A stretch of 64,000 nt of DNA from Straminergon stramineum (Eukaryota > Streptophyta > Bryopsida > Hypnales > Calliergonaceae): NCBI GenBank assembly GCA_963920665.1, contig OY987266.1:9305001-9369000 (forward strand), in the 5' to 3' direction. The position numbers and the translations under genes are program-made. Below the pieces are notes generated by a model. The model saw only the letters and a program-made list of their open reading frames with translations, searched no databases and was not told the DNA's origin. Positions 23,281 to 35,136 of the stretch are shown piece by piece. The first letter of the stretch is position 1. Each line of letters opens with the position of its first letter.

Positions 23281-25361
23281 CGAGAATATAGAGAAGCTCT
23301 TTCATCTCAGTTGTCGACAATTGTATTCGCCGTCTCCTATGTGACACCTTCATGATGTGATCGCAGTCTTCTATCTATGTGGGTTAATTATTTGGTCAGC
23401 GTACCATAGCGAGCTTTTAGTCATTGCTTTGTTTGTTCTATTACTAACTGGGCATGTCAGACTGTCGAATCGTTTCAGAAGCAGATCTATCTGTTATAAA
23501 AGGATTCTTGGACTCTTCTCGAGCTGTTCCTTTTCAGATAGTTGCTTAGTCTGGACGTAAGTGTGGAGAGAGCTTTACTTGTCAAAGGCAATTCGCATGC
23601 CAGCACCGCGTTTTGCTAATGAGGAAATTTTTGTAACTCCTCGAAAATTGAAGCGTTTCGCTGATTGTCGCCTTATTCCCTTGATTCTCGTCTGTGATTG
23701 CACATTTGCACTCGTCTGTGAGGTTGGTCAGCAGATGATCCCACATTGGAGTTATTGAATGAGAGAAATGATAGTTGCAAGATGAAATCATGTGAAACTC
23801 TACTTGAATTGCAATTTCGATTAATGTTTTTTTTGTTGGCAAAATTTTGTCAGTTTTATGAGACTTTTGTCTGCCATCCGTGAGTATCTCCTGTCAATAG
23901 CTTACAAAGATAGTCTTATAATTCCCGTGAAAAAACGCTAGTTTGGACCTCAGAGTATGTTACATTTTAGGATGTTTTAGGCCCTTTGGTGTTCTTAGCA
24001 TGCTCTCACAACTTTCATAAACCTTTCGTCTGTAACTTCTCGCCATAATACTCTACCTTTAGGTTTGTGGATGAGAATTTATTAGACAAGCCAATCCTCG
24101 ACCCTAATAGACAATCTAAGTGGATGAAAATTGCAAATATCGAGATATGTTTGTACATGATTAGGCTTGGAATAGATCCAAAACGAACACTCGTAGTCCA
24201 TAAATATTCAAACAACATATACTAAAATTGATTATTAAAATGATGTAATATACCAATATCAATAATAAATTGTTAATTCTTCCAAAATGTCGATATCATT
24301 GATTCATGTAGACCATTTTTTAATTCTTTATATAAACACAAGAAACATATTTTTTTGTAAGCTTCTCTACTAGCTATTAAATGGGTGAAGTGTATTTTTT
24401 CAAACATTGACAATGCACTAGGAGAACCTTTGAGCAATTAGGGATTAATGAAATGTCAATCTTGAAAAATCTAGGTTGGAATTAAGGTAGGGAGATCTGT
24501 AAAGTGTTTGTTATAGATTTGAAAATTAATTTTGGGAGGTTAAATTTCTTGAACTATTTTTTCAATAAATTTCCCTTGAAAGACAAATGGAATTGGCATC
24601 TACCTCAAGTTGTTTTATTTTTTTAGAAGCTTTGTGGAATTAGTTGTGAATTTCTTAAGTTGAAATACAATGGTCACTAAAAGTGTTCACCTCTTGAAAT
24701 GTACACTATTTTGTATGTTGCTAGTGCAATGAAAAAGGAAAATGTAAAGATAGTATATAGTTTAGGAGGTTGATGCTTTTAGAGCTTAAGTGCTTTATGG
24801 ACCTCCTACCTTATCTCCTAGGTACCTAATCATCCATCCAATGGATTATCATTGTTGTGAAAAATGAATTTCATCCAAATGAATTAGTGTTCATTTTGAA
24901 AGCTTCAAGAAAAGTCATATAATATATCAATGGAAAGAAAAAAAAAAAGTGCTCCACATCATGATGCAATTAAAAGGGTTTTAAGAAAATATTTCAAACA
25001 AAAGTAATCTTACTATCTTTAGATGAAGCACTTAAGAATTAATTTCTCTTCGTAGTGTTTCTTGGAGCTAATGAATTTATTTGTTTTTTCGTGGAAGCAC
25101 AACATGGCCCCTAGAATGCAAGCAAGTTAGATAAATTATTCAATTATAACCATCCATCACTCATCTACAATATTATCTAAAAAATAGCAAATTTCATCTA
25201 CATACTAACATTTTTAGAAATGATATTGTTGATTTCATTCACTATGGTAGTCTTTTCTTTTTCCCTAAAGTCACGGAAGCCAACTCAAAAATCATGCAAG
25301 ATTTTGGCAATTATGGTAGATACACCCTAAATCTCACCCTATCTTAAACCGCCATCATCAC
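23281..25361. other. mS34 3' region passing into AT-rich gene-less DNA
   Basis: The first few hundred bases are probably the mS34 3' untranslated region. From about 24000 the sequence becomes AT-rich, with no supported gene. Short open frames at 23357-23842 show no domain. Confidence 0.45.
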
Positions 25362-25580
25362 TATGTGTACATCTCCAAAATCAATATGTACCTATGCTCA
25401 AGAAACGATTTTAGAACACTTACCAAAATAAAACTTTGACCATTCATAACTTTTGCATATGGTATTCAAATGTCACATTCTTTGGTGCATTGGAACCTCT
25501 TTTCTGCCAACAAGAAAACATGAAAATTTGACCAGTAACTCTGCAATAGCAGAAAAAAGTAGCGCTTTAGGGTCTCCCTC
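25362..25580. repeat. Dispersed repeat, copy 1
   Basis: It matches 46046-46270. Shared blocks in order are tgtacatctccaaa, tatgtacct, tcataacttttgca, caaatgtcacattctttggt, gcattg and gaaaatttgaccagt. It may be the end of a retroelement; no partner end was identified. Confidence 0.75.
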
Positions 25581-25976
25581 CCTTACTCGCCAAAAAATTT
25601 CAATGCTTGGAGCCACTCCCCTCTAGAGAAGCAAAAAAGTGAGAAAAAGAAAGAAAGGGCAGGCCGGGAGTTTACTTATCCACGCGTTCACCAATGAAAG
25701 GCTGGCCCTCCCCTTCCCATCTTCCCCTTCCTGACCAGATAAGGCCCCCGAGCCCATGACCACACACCCGGCGACCACACTCCCGCTCCCTCAGTGGCGC
25801 CCCCAAGCGCTGCACACACGCCTCTCATCACTAATTTACTGCCGAAGAAGCCCGATTGCATCACACTCCTGTCTTCGCTGCTTCCCAATCTGCCCACCTA
25901 CCTCGCTGCTGCAATCCGCAATCAGCCTCTTCCATTTCGCATCACTTCCGGCAATTCATTCTTTTGCTCCTCAGCC
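25581..25976 (+). promoter_or_regulatory. Probable promoter and 5' leader of nuclear petN
   Basis: A sharp change to GC-rich sequence begins just after the dispersed repeat. A CCAAT motif occurs near 25691, and GATAAGG, the core of the plant I-box found in light-regulated promoters, near 25736-25742. The transcription start cannot be placed. The start codon context downstream is tcagccATGG, a good plant context. Confidence 0.4.
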
Positions 25977-27706
25977 ATGGCCGCTCTCGCTGTCGCCTCC
26001 GCTCCTGTCGTCGGCGCCTGCGCCTCCTTGGCCGGGGAGAAGCTCAACCTCGCCCCGGCGCGCACCGCCACGTTCGCCGTCCAGGTGGGTTGCTCACATT
26101 GATAGACTTGCATTGTGTTTCAATTGAACTGGATCGTCGCTGCTCCGCTTCTTGAAATTACCGCAATTTGAATGAGCGTGTACAGTTTCGGAGAGGGGTG
26201 TGCCTGTGGAGGGAGCTCTTTGTACTTGTTGGGGCTCATTTGAATTGTGGCGGGTTTTGATAGATTTGTTTTGTGAAATTTGGATTTCGTGTTTGTTTAA
26301 TTCTTTGTGGAAGTGATATACAGCGCATGGTAGGGGAAGCAATGCGTGTTCGCGAAGTTTGTGTTTATGGAAACCGCATTACTGTACATTCTATGGAGAG
26401 AATGTACCTGAGATGTACATTTTAGGAGGTGGGGTATCCTGTGGAGCGCCCGTCGCGTTGGACGCTCGTTTGAATTGCTGGTTTTTTTGTTAACCGCCGC
26501 AATTCTAATGTGTTTTATGAAATTTGGCTTTCTTATTTGTTCAATTTTTGTGGAAGTGATTTACAGCGCATGTTAGGGAAGCAATGCGTGCTCGGGAAAT
26601 TTGTGTGTATGGAAACCGCATCAATGTACATTCCATGGAGAGAATGTACCTGAGGTGTACTTATTAGGAGAGAGTGTCCCCTGTGGTGCGCTCTTCCCGT
26701 TTGAATTGTGGCGAAATTTGAATTCGGTTTTTTTCGATTCTTTGTGGGAGAGATTAGCATTGCATGTGGGGAACATTTGTATGTATGGAGACTATATGAA
26801 TGTACATTCTATGAAGAGAATGTACCTGAGGTGTACATTTTGGGGAGGTGGTGTCCCCTGTGGAGCGCTCGTCGCTCATTCGAATTGCGCCGTTTTTTGA
26901 TAGATGTGTTCACTAAAATTTGAATTTTTGTTTGTTCGATTTGTTGTGGACGTGATTTTCACCGCATGTTGCGAAGCTATGCATGCTCGGGAAATTTGTT
27001 TGTATAGAAACCACATCAATGTACATACCATGGAGAGGTGTACATTTTAGGAGAGTGTTCCTGCGCATTACTTTTTTCTAGTGTGCTGCTAAGGGGACAC
27101 TTGCTGAGTGTTCTAAGGGGGAGAGTGTACCTGAGGGGTACGCTCAGGAGATGATGTACCCCTGTGTAGCACTCGTCATTTAAATTGCGGCGGTTTTCAT
27201 TATATGTGTTTAGGAAGTTCGAATTTCTGGGTCCTTCATTGTTTGTTGAAATTATTTAAACCGCATGCTTGGAGCAATTGATTCGCAACATCGTCAAAAT
27301 GAGTATCGACTTCTGTGCAATTACACTGGCAATCAACTTGGAATCGCAATTCGATGATGTCGATAACGATATGACAATGGCGTCCTTGTTGTTTCATTAT
27401 TGCAATGTGGTGGTGTTTTTTCTGTGTTGCGATCAATGACGAGGAGTGATTTACGTGATTGTGTGATATGTTCCGCAGATGGCGCCCGTGAGATGCTCGA
27501 CCCAACGCAAGTCCGAGAGCGAGGTCGTCATCAGGCAGCGCGCCATCATGGCGGCAGCATCGGCGTCCGTGATGGCCATCGCCACGCCTGCGTTGGCCGC
27601 CGCTGATTCGGCACCTCTGGACCTCACAAGCGTGGCGTGGGGAGCCTTGATGGTGATTTTCTCATTCTCGCTGTCGCTGGTGGTGTGGGGGAGGAGCGGG
27701 TTGTAG
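25977..27706 (+). CDS. petN: Nuclear-encoded cytochrome b6f subunit PetN with targeting presequence
   Basis: Two exons, 25977-26084 and 27479-27706, join in phase 0 to 111 residues. The last 29 residues are a PetN protein: [20 protein letters not shown] followed by LVVWGRSGL, matching the near-invariant plastid-encoded sequence almost residue for residue. PetN is a single-helix subunit of the thylakoid cytochrome b6f complex, essential for its stability. Ahead of it lie about 80 residues absent from plastid PetN: an Ala/Ser-rich, basic stretch like a plastid transit peptide, then [20 protein letters not shown] and LAAADSA, which looks like a thylakoid-transfer hydrophobic segment with an ALA cleavage site. 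The gene has GC-rich nuclear codon use, a 1.4-kb intron and a GT-AG junction, so it is not a recent plastid DNA insertion. A plastid copy in the same species cannot be excluded from this window. Confidence 0.93.
26160..27240 (+). repeat. Degenerate tandem repeats with hairpins inside the petN intron
   Basis: Units of about 180-240 bp recur four to five times. Each has a gaattgtggcgg/tttttgatag part, an ggaagtgatttacagcgcatg part, and a foldback of GTACATTCT and AGAATGTAC. Hairpins lie at 26384-26407 (9-bp arms, 6-nt loop), 26626-26649 and 26802-26825; a broken copy is at 27021-27043. After each comes ctgaggtgtacattttagga and cctgtggagcgc-like sequence. They are intronic, with no coding frame conserved between units. 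Confidence 0.85.
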
Positions 27707-28799
27707 AATTCAGCTTCGGTGATGGAAGTTCAGCAAATGCATCCCACCAAACGCATCCGCCATTTCTCGGTCCTTACAGCAGAAGATTAGTCGAGCACTC
27801 TAACTTTCCGGTTTCCATTGTTTCTGGGCTGAATATGGAATTCGGTCCTGCTCATTCCTCCCCAAGGGATGTGCATGGGTTGTAGATCTCCTATTTCGAT
27901 GTATCTTTAATTACGCATTTCTTCTTTCCATTCTTGTCTTGTGGTTTAGTAAGTGGTGCGAATTGCGCTTTCTCAGGGGTGGTGATTCTGAGTTTGTATT
28001 GTTGTGACCTTGATTGCTGAGGAAGAATGGCAGTACAAGGGAATACAATCACTCGCTTGCTTTGATGTTGCAGCTAGGAACAAGAGAACGAGTACTGAAA
28101 CGAAGGAAATAATCTATCGTATGTGACTGATTCTCGAAGTTTTAATCGGATGTATATGTACCTTACTTTTTGATGCAATTTTTTTGGCTATTGACTCGTA
28201 AGATTACATCGTCTCTCATCCTCTAGATATATGTAGTGCCTTGACAAGAGATTACGTGAGCAAGGCCTCGACAGAAAACGCCAACCACAGGGGAACAGCA
28301 CCGAAGGCATGCTTGATACTGTAATTGCGGAGTGGTGCCAAAATCCGAAGGTAGAAGACCGATGCTACGAGCATGACAAGATTGTCCTAAGCCCTGGCCA
28401 TTGAGAATGTAAAGAGGTCATCCCAAATCCCAAACAGTACATGAATCGGAAACTACGCCTAGAAATTCTATGACAACTGAACTGGAGTATATAGATCCTC
28501 TCACAGCAGTTGAAGACTTCACAATATAGTCTTCCTGTAGTGAGTTCCGGGGAACTGCCCGCAAGGATTCAATCAGAAATCATTTTATATCTAAATTCTA
28601 CTGCCCTTGGTGCTTTCTGTGAATGGAGGAGTTTGTGACTTGTACTTCTGTTTCTTATGCTGATGAGTAAATGAAGTTGTGTTTTCCTAACGCAACCTCA
28701 AAAAGTCCTACTGGTATCGTCTGAATCTCCCGCAACTGCATCGTGATTCGATATTCTGCGAAGTGATCGTCGTGTCTTGAACCCGTCGTAAGTAATCGA
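27707..28799. other. petN 3' region and intergenic DNA
   Basis: This is probably the petN 3' untranslated region followed by spacer before the converging minus-strand gene. No other gene was recognised. A short open stretch near 28203-28322 has no known domain. Confidence 0.45.
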
Positions 28800-30244
28800 T
28801 TATGTAGGAGGGGGAGCCATTTCATCTTCAGTAAGTTTTCGAACCGATAACCAAATTGTAAACAGGACGAAGAGACTAGAAAGCAGAAATTTAGAGCACG
28901 GCGAACCTCTGAACGCATCAATTCCATAGCGTTCGAGGCACAGTAGATTTCCAGATGCCTTCGCTTGCTGACTATGTTCTTGTGCATTTGCTTCACTCGT
29001 TCCTTCTGACGTCTCTAATGACGCTTGTTCATCCTCGTACTGGTGGAAGTTGTTATCCCTTTTTGAACACTCTTGCACATCTGGTGTCTTAATAATTCTT
29101 AGATCCTCTTCAACAACCTTTTCGTCTTCAGACTTCTTGTCCTGCGGAGATGCGGTATTGCTGTGCTCCGTGCAATCTGCTCCTGGGAACTCGTCGGTAT
29201 GGCCGTTGTTACTGTTCTCAGGGTTTGAGTCAGGGGAATCCACAGCTTTGACCCCACAGGATAGCGAAATCTGTTTCTCCAAACCCGCAATGTCGGGATT
29301 TTGGTCCGTCTTTGTTTTCAAGAAATCATCGAAGACATTATCACCAAGAGAGAACCAGTTCACAGCCAAATTTGAATTCAGCACGTCCAAGTCCTTAGAG
29401 TGAGGTCCAGGGTCAGGCTCTGCCACGATAGTGATGCAGTTGGTGTCGTCCGGTTCAATATACTTCAATGATATCTCATTGGAAGCCTCCTATTTCACAA
29501 TCCATATAAATGTGCAAGCCCTCAGAAAAAGGTGCAAAAAGGTTAGAAAATATGTTTGATGCAATGCAGTGGAAAGCAATTAGTGACCAGATCCTCCTTG
29601 CTGAAAACTACGGAGCCATCTCGTACAATAAGACCTAGAAAAGTCAATTTCAATTGATAGCGCACGAGTGAAGTCACATACGAAGAGGCTCTCTGGAACT
29701 TGTATACCGAACTCTACATTTCTTGATCCGAAGTTAAATAGTAACGGGAGTAAACGACTTAAATTAGGAGAAGGTGATTACAAATTCTGTGCTGGTAGAC
29801 TCAGAGGAGCATTCGGAGGTAGAAAATGTCGCATCCTCTGGGGCATCCTTCGTTCCCTGGGACGTCTGAATGAACATGCGATATGAGTTTACTAAACAAT
29901 GGTAAGGAATACCGATCCTGGTAAGAGACTTGGTCAGGTCCGTATTAGGTACTCTAGTTAGCCACACCGAAGAGAATGACAAATAGACAATAGACCCGGG
30001 AGGATTTCGTCAATGCCTTGTGATTGAAAGTAGCATTTCCGTCAAGGAGACCTCTCCTCCCACACTCTGAGTCGGAAGAGCTGGTTGGTGGAGACTTTAC
30101 AAAAGATCCTTTCATGGATTTCGTCGAAGAAACTGGAACAAGACGCTTGAGATGTGAACTCGCTGAAGTACAGCTCGCCAATTGCTTCGATGCCTTCTTG
30201 GCTTTAGTGCCAGTCGTCTGTGTAATGCGATTCTCTGCCGTCAT
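28800..30244 (-). CDS. Putative KASH-type tail-anchored protein (gene model incomplete)
   Basis: The last exon, 29489-28800, is well supported: acceptor gaaatag, 229 codons and a stop. Its product is acidic and Ser/Glu-rich, then has one hydrophobic segment (KFLLSSLFVLFTIWLSV) and a 13-residue tail, RKLTEDEMAPPPT, at the very C-terminus. A single C-terminal membrane helix with a short tail ending in PPPT or VPT is the signature of KASH proteins, which bind SUN proteins across the nuclear envelope. The first exon probably starts at the ATG at 30244 and encodes a basic Ser/Thr-rich stretch to about 30010. At least one middle exon, around 29900-29770, carries SQGTKDAPEDATFSTSECSS; its borders are unresolved. 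No actin-binding, armadillo or coiled-coil domain is seen. Other tail-anchored membrane proteins remain possible. Confidence 0.6.
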
Positions 30245-33200
30245 CGCGTAGATCGGTTGATGAGGTCCAAGGGCGCCAGAATGCACACTTCGCTGCGACC
30301 ACAACGATTGCTAATTAAATCAGTGAGAGAGCACCGCACTGGACTACTGAAAACACGAAATAATGAAATTCAGAACTGCGAACGTCACCAATTATAAAAC
30401 TTTACAATCACAATCTCGCCAGTGCTCGTCAAAACATCCAGGAAGTCCAATATAGAGAAATAAATGTCAAGACAGATTTTAATTATCAACTGATGAAGCG
30501 ACACACCATGGCCACATTCAGCGGTTTCAGAGGCTAACTAAAGACCGCCTACTAATTACATCACAAAATTAGGAAAAATTGTATGACATCAATCCAACAA
30601 GTCGCTCCGCACACTGGAGAATCTCCAAATGCCTGTGCACGTTACTGCGTAACTGAACCCTGCCCAGAGCTAACCCGCCGCTTTCTGGACATCTAACGTA
30701 CCTGCACCTTCGGAGGTCGCGAGAAACTTCTGAATGAAGAGGACGCACAAGAATGAAATTACAGATCATTCCCCTTATTATCACACACTCTAATATCTTA
30801 TGTTTCACAAATGACTGGACAACTTTCAGACGGTAGTCTATAAGCTTAAGGTAGTAGGCTCATAAACCGCTCATCTAAGGGCTGGTCTGCCTTTTCATGT
30901 ATTTCTTTTCATGGAAATATTTTTAGATTATTTTTTGGATAAAGAAAAATAGATGTAGAATGTAACACAAGCAGTTTCATATTTTTGAAGCATTATTGAA
31001 TTAGTTATGAATTTTCAAACATTTGTGTCATAGGTCCTTATATATGACACTAGGTCTTCCATAAATTGTTCACTTGAAGTTATAAAGAAAAATGGGGAAA
31101 GCAAGGACAATGATTGGTTCTTGCAAAAAATAATATTTTTTTTCTCAATCCATTTAAATGACTATAAAGGTTGATTTAAGGACCGTCTCATGTCCATTTT
31201 AGACCTAAAGTAGAGGTGATTCTAAATGTCAAAGCGGAGTTCAAGCCTCCTACCTTATTAGGGTCACATTTGGTATAAATTAGTTTTTTTTTGGTCCCAA
31301 ATGCCACATGGACTATCAAGCTAAACCTGACAATGGAAAAGATGTAGAGGATGAGAAAGAATTCCCATTGGGCACAAGGAGCAACCATAAAATCAAATCT
31401 AGTAGGAATGTTAGCTCACACATTGGCAAAGACTTTTAAGCCCACAAGTATTAAATCAGGATTTTTAGGGATTGGCACCTTTCAAACAAAGTAGCTATGG
31501 ATGCTAAAGTAGGCCCTAATTTTGTACTACAACTAGAAAGTGTTGACTACTACCACAAGATTACCAAAGAGATCAAGTTCAATCATGCATACCTAGTATT
31601 CATTTTCTCTCAAATGTGAATTCCTCCAATTCAATCACAAGTGCCTAGCCTATTCTAAGAGTTGCATCTTCTTAGTTGAAGTACTTGTTACCCATGCTCA
31701 AGTTGCCATCACTCCAAATTTTATCCCTATAGTGGAGATAATTGATGTTGCAATAAATGCACTACTTCATGAATATGCATCATCTGAGATCCCTGTTGCT
31801 ATAGAACAAAGGTCACCTCATAAATTTGTAGCAACATAGAAGTCATAAAACATAACAACACTATCACAGACTCTTTAAATTCCTAGATTTGAGACAAACA
31901 ATGCTAGAAAGTGATCAATTGTTCTAGTTGTCACAATAAGCTTGTCACACATGCAACATTTGTAGTTGAGGTCCAAGAGAAGCTCATAGAGAAGCAACAA
32001 AAAACCTAGCCATTGAAGAAAAAACAAGAAGAATCAAACAAAAAGAAGCACGAAAAAGAGAACAAAATAATTGACACAATGGTTAAATGGTGGATAAAAG
32101 AAATGGAGAAGACACCAAACTGATGCACCTAAGTACGTACTAATCAAATATCAAAATCTAGCTAATTCTGATTTGAGCACCCAAAAAAACTCTAAGTAGG
32201 GCTTACTTTGGTACTTTGCTGCATTCATTGCATTTATCTTTTATGCTTCATAGCAATAGCTCCTGGTTTGTCAAAATAAAAAACGTCCATGAGTACAAGG
32301 CATCAATGTTGTTTTACTGATTCTATCTGTAGAATTATCATAATCAAAATCCATATGTGCCACAAACTCATGTAAATTAATCAAAAGCATGTAAATTAAT
32401 CTAAAACCTTCATCAACCTCCCTCAAAAGCTTTAACAAGATACGCCAATTGTACAAGAGATCTAACCTGAATGGCTTGTGCAGATTTTGTAGGTATCTGC
32501 AAAATCACATCCACCCAAAATGAGAGTGCTCATCAAACGCAACCCAGCTCGTGCAACAAAATGGTCATTGATTAAGCTGCCTAAACTTTAAAACCTTCAG
32601 ACATCGGTATTTTTTTGTACTTACAAATGTTTGAAATGATAATCATTCATTCAGCATAGTCAAACAATTTGATGGACTGATAACCTTATCACTGTAATAA
32701 GGGTTGTTTCATTATTTTTTCCAGAAGTAATTGCGACTTGTTGTGCATCTTCTCGGTGTGTTGGTGTGGGCGGTGATGATGGCCGTTGCGCGTGTTGGAT
32801 TGAAGCTTCCGTGCGTGGAGTAGAGCTGCTGTTTCAATTGGGACGAGCGGGAGCGGGTGCTGGAGCTTTTGTTTATTACAGCTGCGCAAACCTTGGAGGA
32901 ATATTTTTAAAGCGTTTGTGCGTGGTTTTGCTTCTCCCTAGGTGAGCGTTTTCGATGAGATTTTCTTCGGTCCGTGACATTGACAACCGACTTGCCAGGC
33001 CGGGCTTTTCTGTCTGGGACGATTAGCGTGGGTGACATTTCTGAGGCGGATGCTATTTGGTGTTGGTGGATTAGGGTTTGAGAATGGCATGCACTATTGT
33101 CTGGACGTATGTGATGAGGAGAATGGTGTGGAAATTGGGAGCTTTCAGTTTTGAAATTTAAAAGAGCGCGTCTTGCTTTTTGGAATCAAGTATGAATTGC

Positions 33201-33268
33201 TTTGATACTGAATCGTAAACTGCTAATCGAGGGCTTGATTTCGTATTCAAGACTCGAGGCTCCTGGCT
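30245..33268. other. Intergenic DNA, AT-rich from about 30840 to 32680
   Basis: The left part presumably contains the promoter of the minus-strand gene, and the part from about 32700 the promoter and leader of the Nudix gene. The middle looks like decayed repeat DNA, and no coding domain could be read. Confidence 0.45.
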
Positions 33269-35136
33269 ATGGTGATGAAATCGACGTGGATGCTGCAGCA
33301 GGCCTTGCCAATCCCTGGCCGCTTTCTGCTTCCCAAATTCTCCCTCAAGAATGCTACCACCTACTATCTCCGTAGGGCGAATTCTCCCAAAAACCTTCAA
33401 GCACCTGGCCAAACTTCTGTACGAGCTTTAGGCGTGGGTTGCTCTGTTTTCAGCTTTGTCAATAACCCTAGGGTTGTTGTTTCGGGAGTTCGAACATTGT
33501 CGTGCGCTGCTACTTCATCCTTCAACGCTGCCATGGCTGGCGCTTGCAGTGACCCGCCGCCGATGTATCGGGCTAATGTTGGTGTCTGTCTTATCAATGA
33601 GAAGAATCAGGTTCGTCTTTCGGCTTGAGCGTTATCAGTGCGAATTTTTGTTTTTTGGGACTCTTTGCGCCACTTGTCGGAGGTAGTTACGTAGGTCTTG
33701 TTTAGAAGTCTTACAAGTGCCTGAATGTAATATTATTCGAATTTTGGTGGAGGGTCATATGAACCTAAATAAATTCATTGTGAGTATTTTTTGCACATTT
33801 TCAGCTTTTTGAAACGACTCGCCACTATGGTAAGAGCAAATGAAGAATTCAGTTAGATACTTGCGTTTTTTGTGTTGTCAGGTTTTTGTAGCGCAGCGAT
33901 TGGATGTTCCCGGAGCTTGGCAAATGCCCCAGGTATGATGAACTTCTTCCATGTATTGTTCTGGAAATTCCTCTGGTGATCAGCTATCTTTATTCTTAAA
34001 GTACATATTTTTGTGAAGACGTTTGGAGCTACCATGGTAAGCACATAGTTTGGGAGACAACCACATAGTGAATGGTGAGAAATATGGGGAGCTGGTTAGT
34101 GCAGGGAGGTATAGATGGAGAAGAAGACCCTCGAGCAGCAGCTTTCAGGGAACTGAGGGAAGAGACGGGAGTTACCTCTGCAGAGTATTTGGGAGAGGTA
34201 CGAGTAATTTTAAAATACTATGAAACGCGAGTGTCGTCGTATTTCTTGCTTGGCTCAGTTTGAAATGGGCGATTTCAGAAACTTGCGTGCGTTATCAACC
34301 TTTTTCAAAGAACCTTTTTGGATCTGTTGCTACTCTGTTGAGAATATCAGAATGCACTCAGCAATTCTCCTTCCGATGTTAATCTTCCTCATAGCTTGAT
34401 AATATCACCTCTGCCGAAGTGGTTTGCAGGTGCCTGAGTGGTTAACGTACGACTTTCCACCCGAGGTGAAGGCAAAGCTTACTAAGTTGTGGGGAACCGA
34501 GTGGAATGGGCAAACCCAGAAATGGTCAGTGTAAACTATTGCCAAATTTATTCAGTTTTCAACAGCATTGATGTGTAGAAATTCGTAGAGTACACCGCCA
34601 CGGAAAAGTTGAGACTATCAAGTCGATCAAGTTTGCGTTGATACGGTTGTCTTTGTGCTTACCAGACGTTTAACTTGCATGTCTCATATTTCTTGTTACC
34701 TAAGAGTTTCTGTTCTGGTTACTCTATCGTGCTCCTTGATTGAAATCCGCTAGTCCATTCAGGTTCTTGTTCAAATTCACGGGGAACGAGACCGAGATCA
34801 ATTTGCTAGGTGATGGCTCTGAAAAACCTGAATTTTCTGAGTGGAAGTGGGTGCCAGTTGAAGAAGTCATCAATGATGTATGGCTAATTCCTAGTAATCT
34901 TCATACTAGTGCTTCTATGCTTCTGCTTACTGCCTCCCATTTACTAGATTTGAGTTGCAGCTTCCGATGTTGAGGCATAATTTTGTGATTGCTCATGATT
35001 GTTAGAATACTGATAAATACATCAGTACAGTTTGCTTCTGGCCTTCTCATGTGACAAGCGGTGTATTCAGGCTGTGGAATTCAAGAAACAAGTGTACGAA
35101 CAGGCTTTCAAACATCTGATCAAGCTGATGAAGTGA
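33269..35136 (+). CDS. Nudix hydrolase, plastid diadenosine-polyphosphate/RNA-phosphohydrolase type
   Basis: Six exons join in frame to 253 residues: 33269-33610, 33882-33932, 34105-34197, 34430-34524, 34763-34877 and 35071-35136. After about 95 Ser/Arg-rich residues that look like an organelle transit peptide comes the RppH-like core: YRANVGVCLINEKNQVFVAQ, then LDVPGAWQMPQ. The Nudix box is at residues 132-154, with the pattern GGIDGEEDP, REL, REETG and all its metal-binding glutamates. Later blocks LTKLWGTEWNGQTQKWFLFK and FSEWKWVPVEEVIND complete the fold. The order resembles Arabidopsis NUDX26/NUDX27-type plastid enzymes, which cleave diadenosine polyphosphates (ppGpp is also reported for this group). 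A start at the internal Met near 33533 would remove the transit peptide. Confidence 0.88.

Noticed and set aside
25977..27706. petN as a recent plastid DNA insertion (NUPT)
   Set aside because: No flanking plastid sequence, GC-rich codons, an intron and an added presequence all argue for an established nuclear gene.
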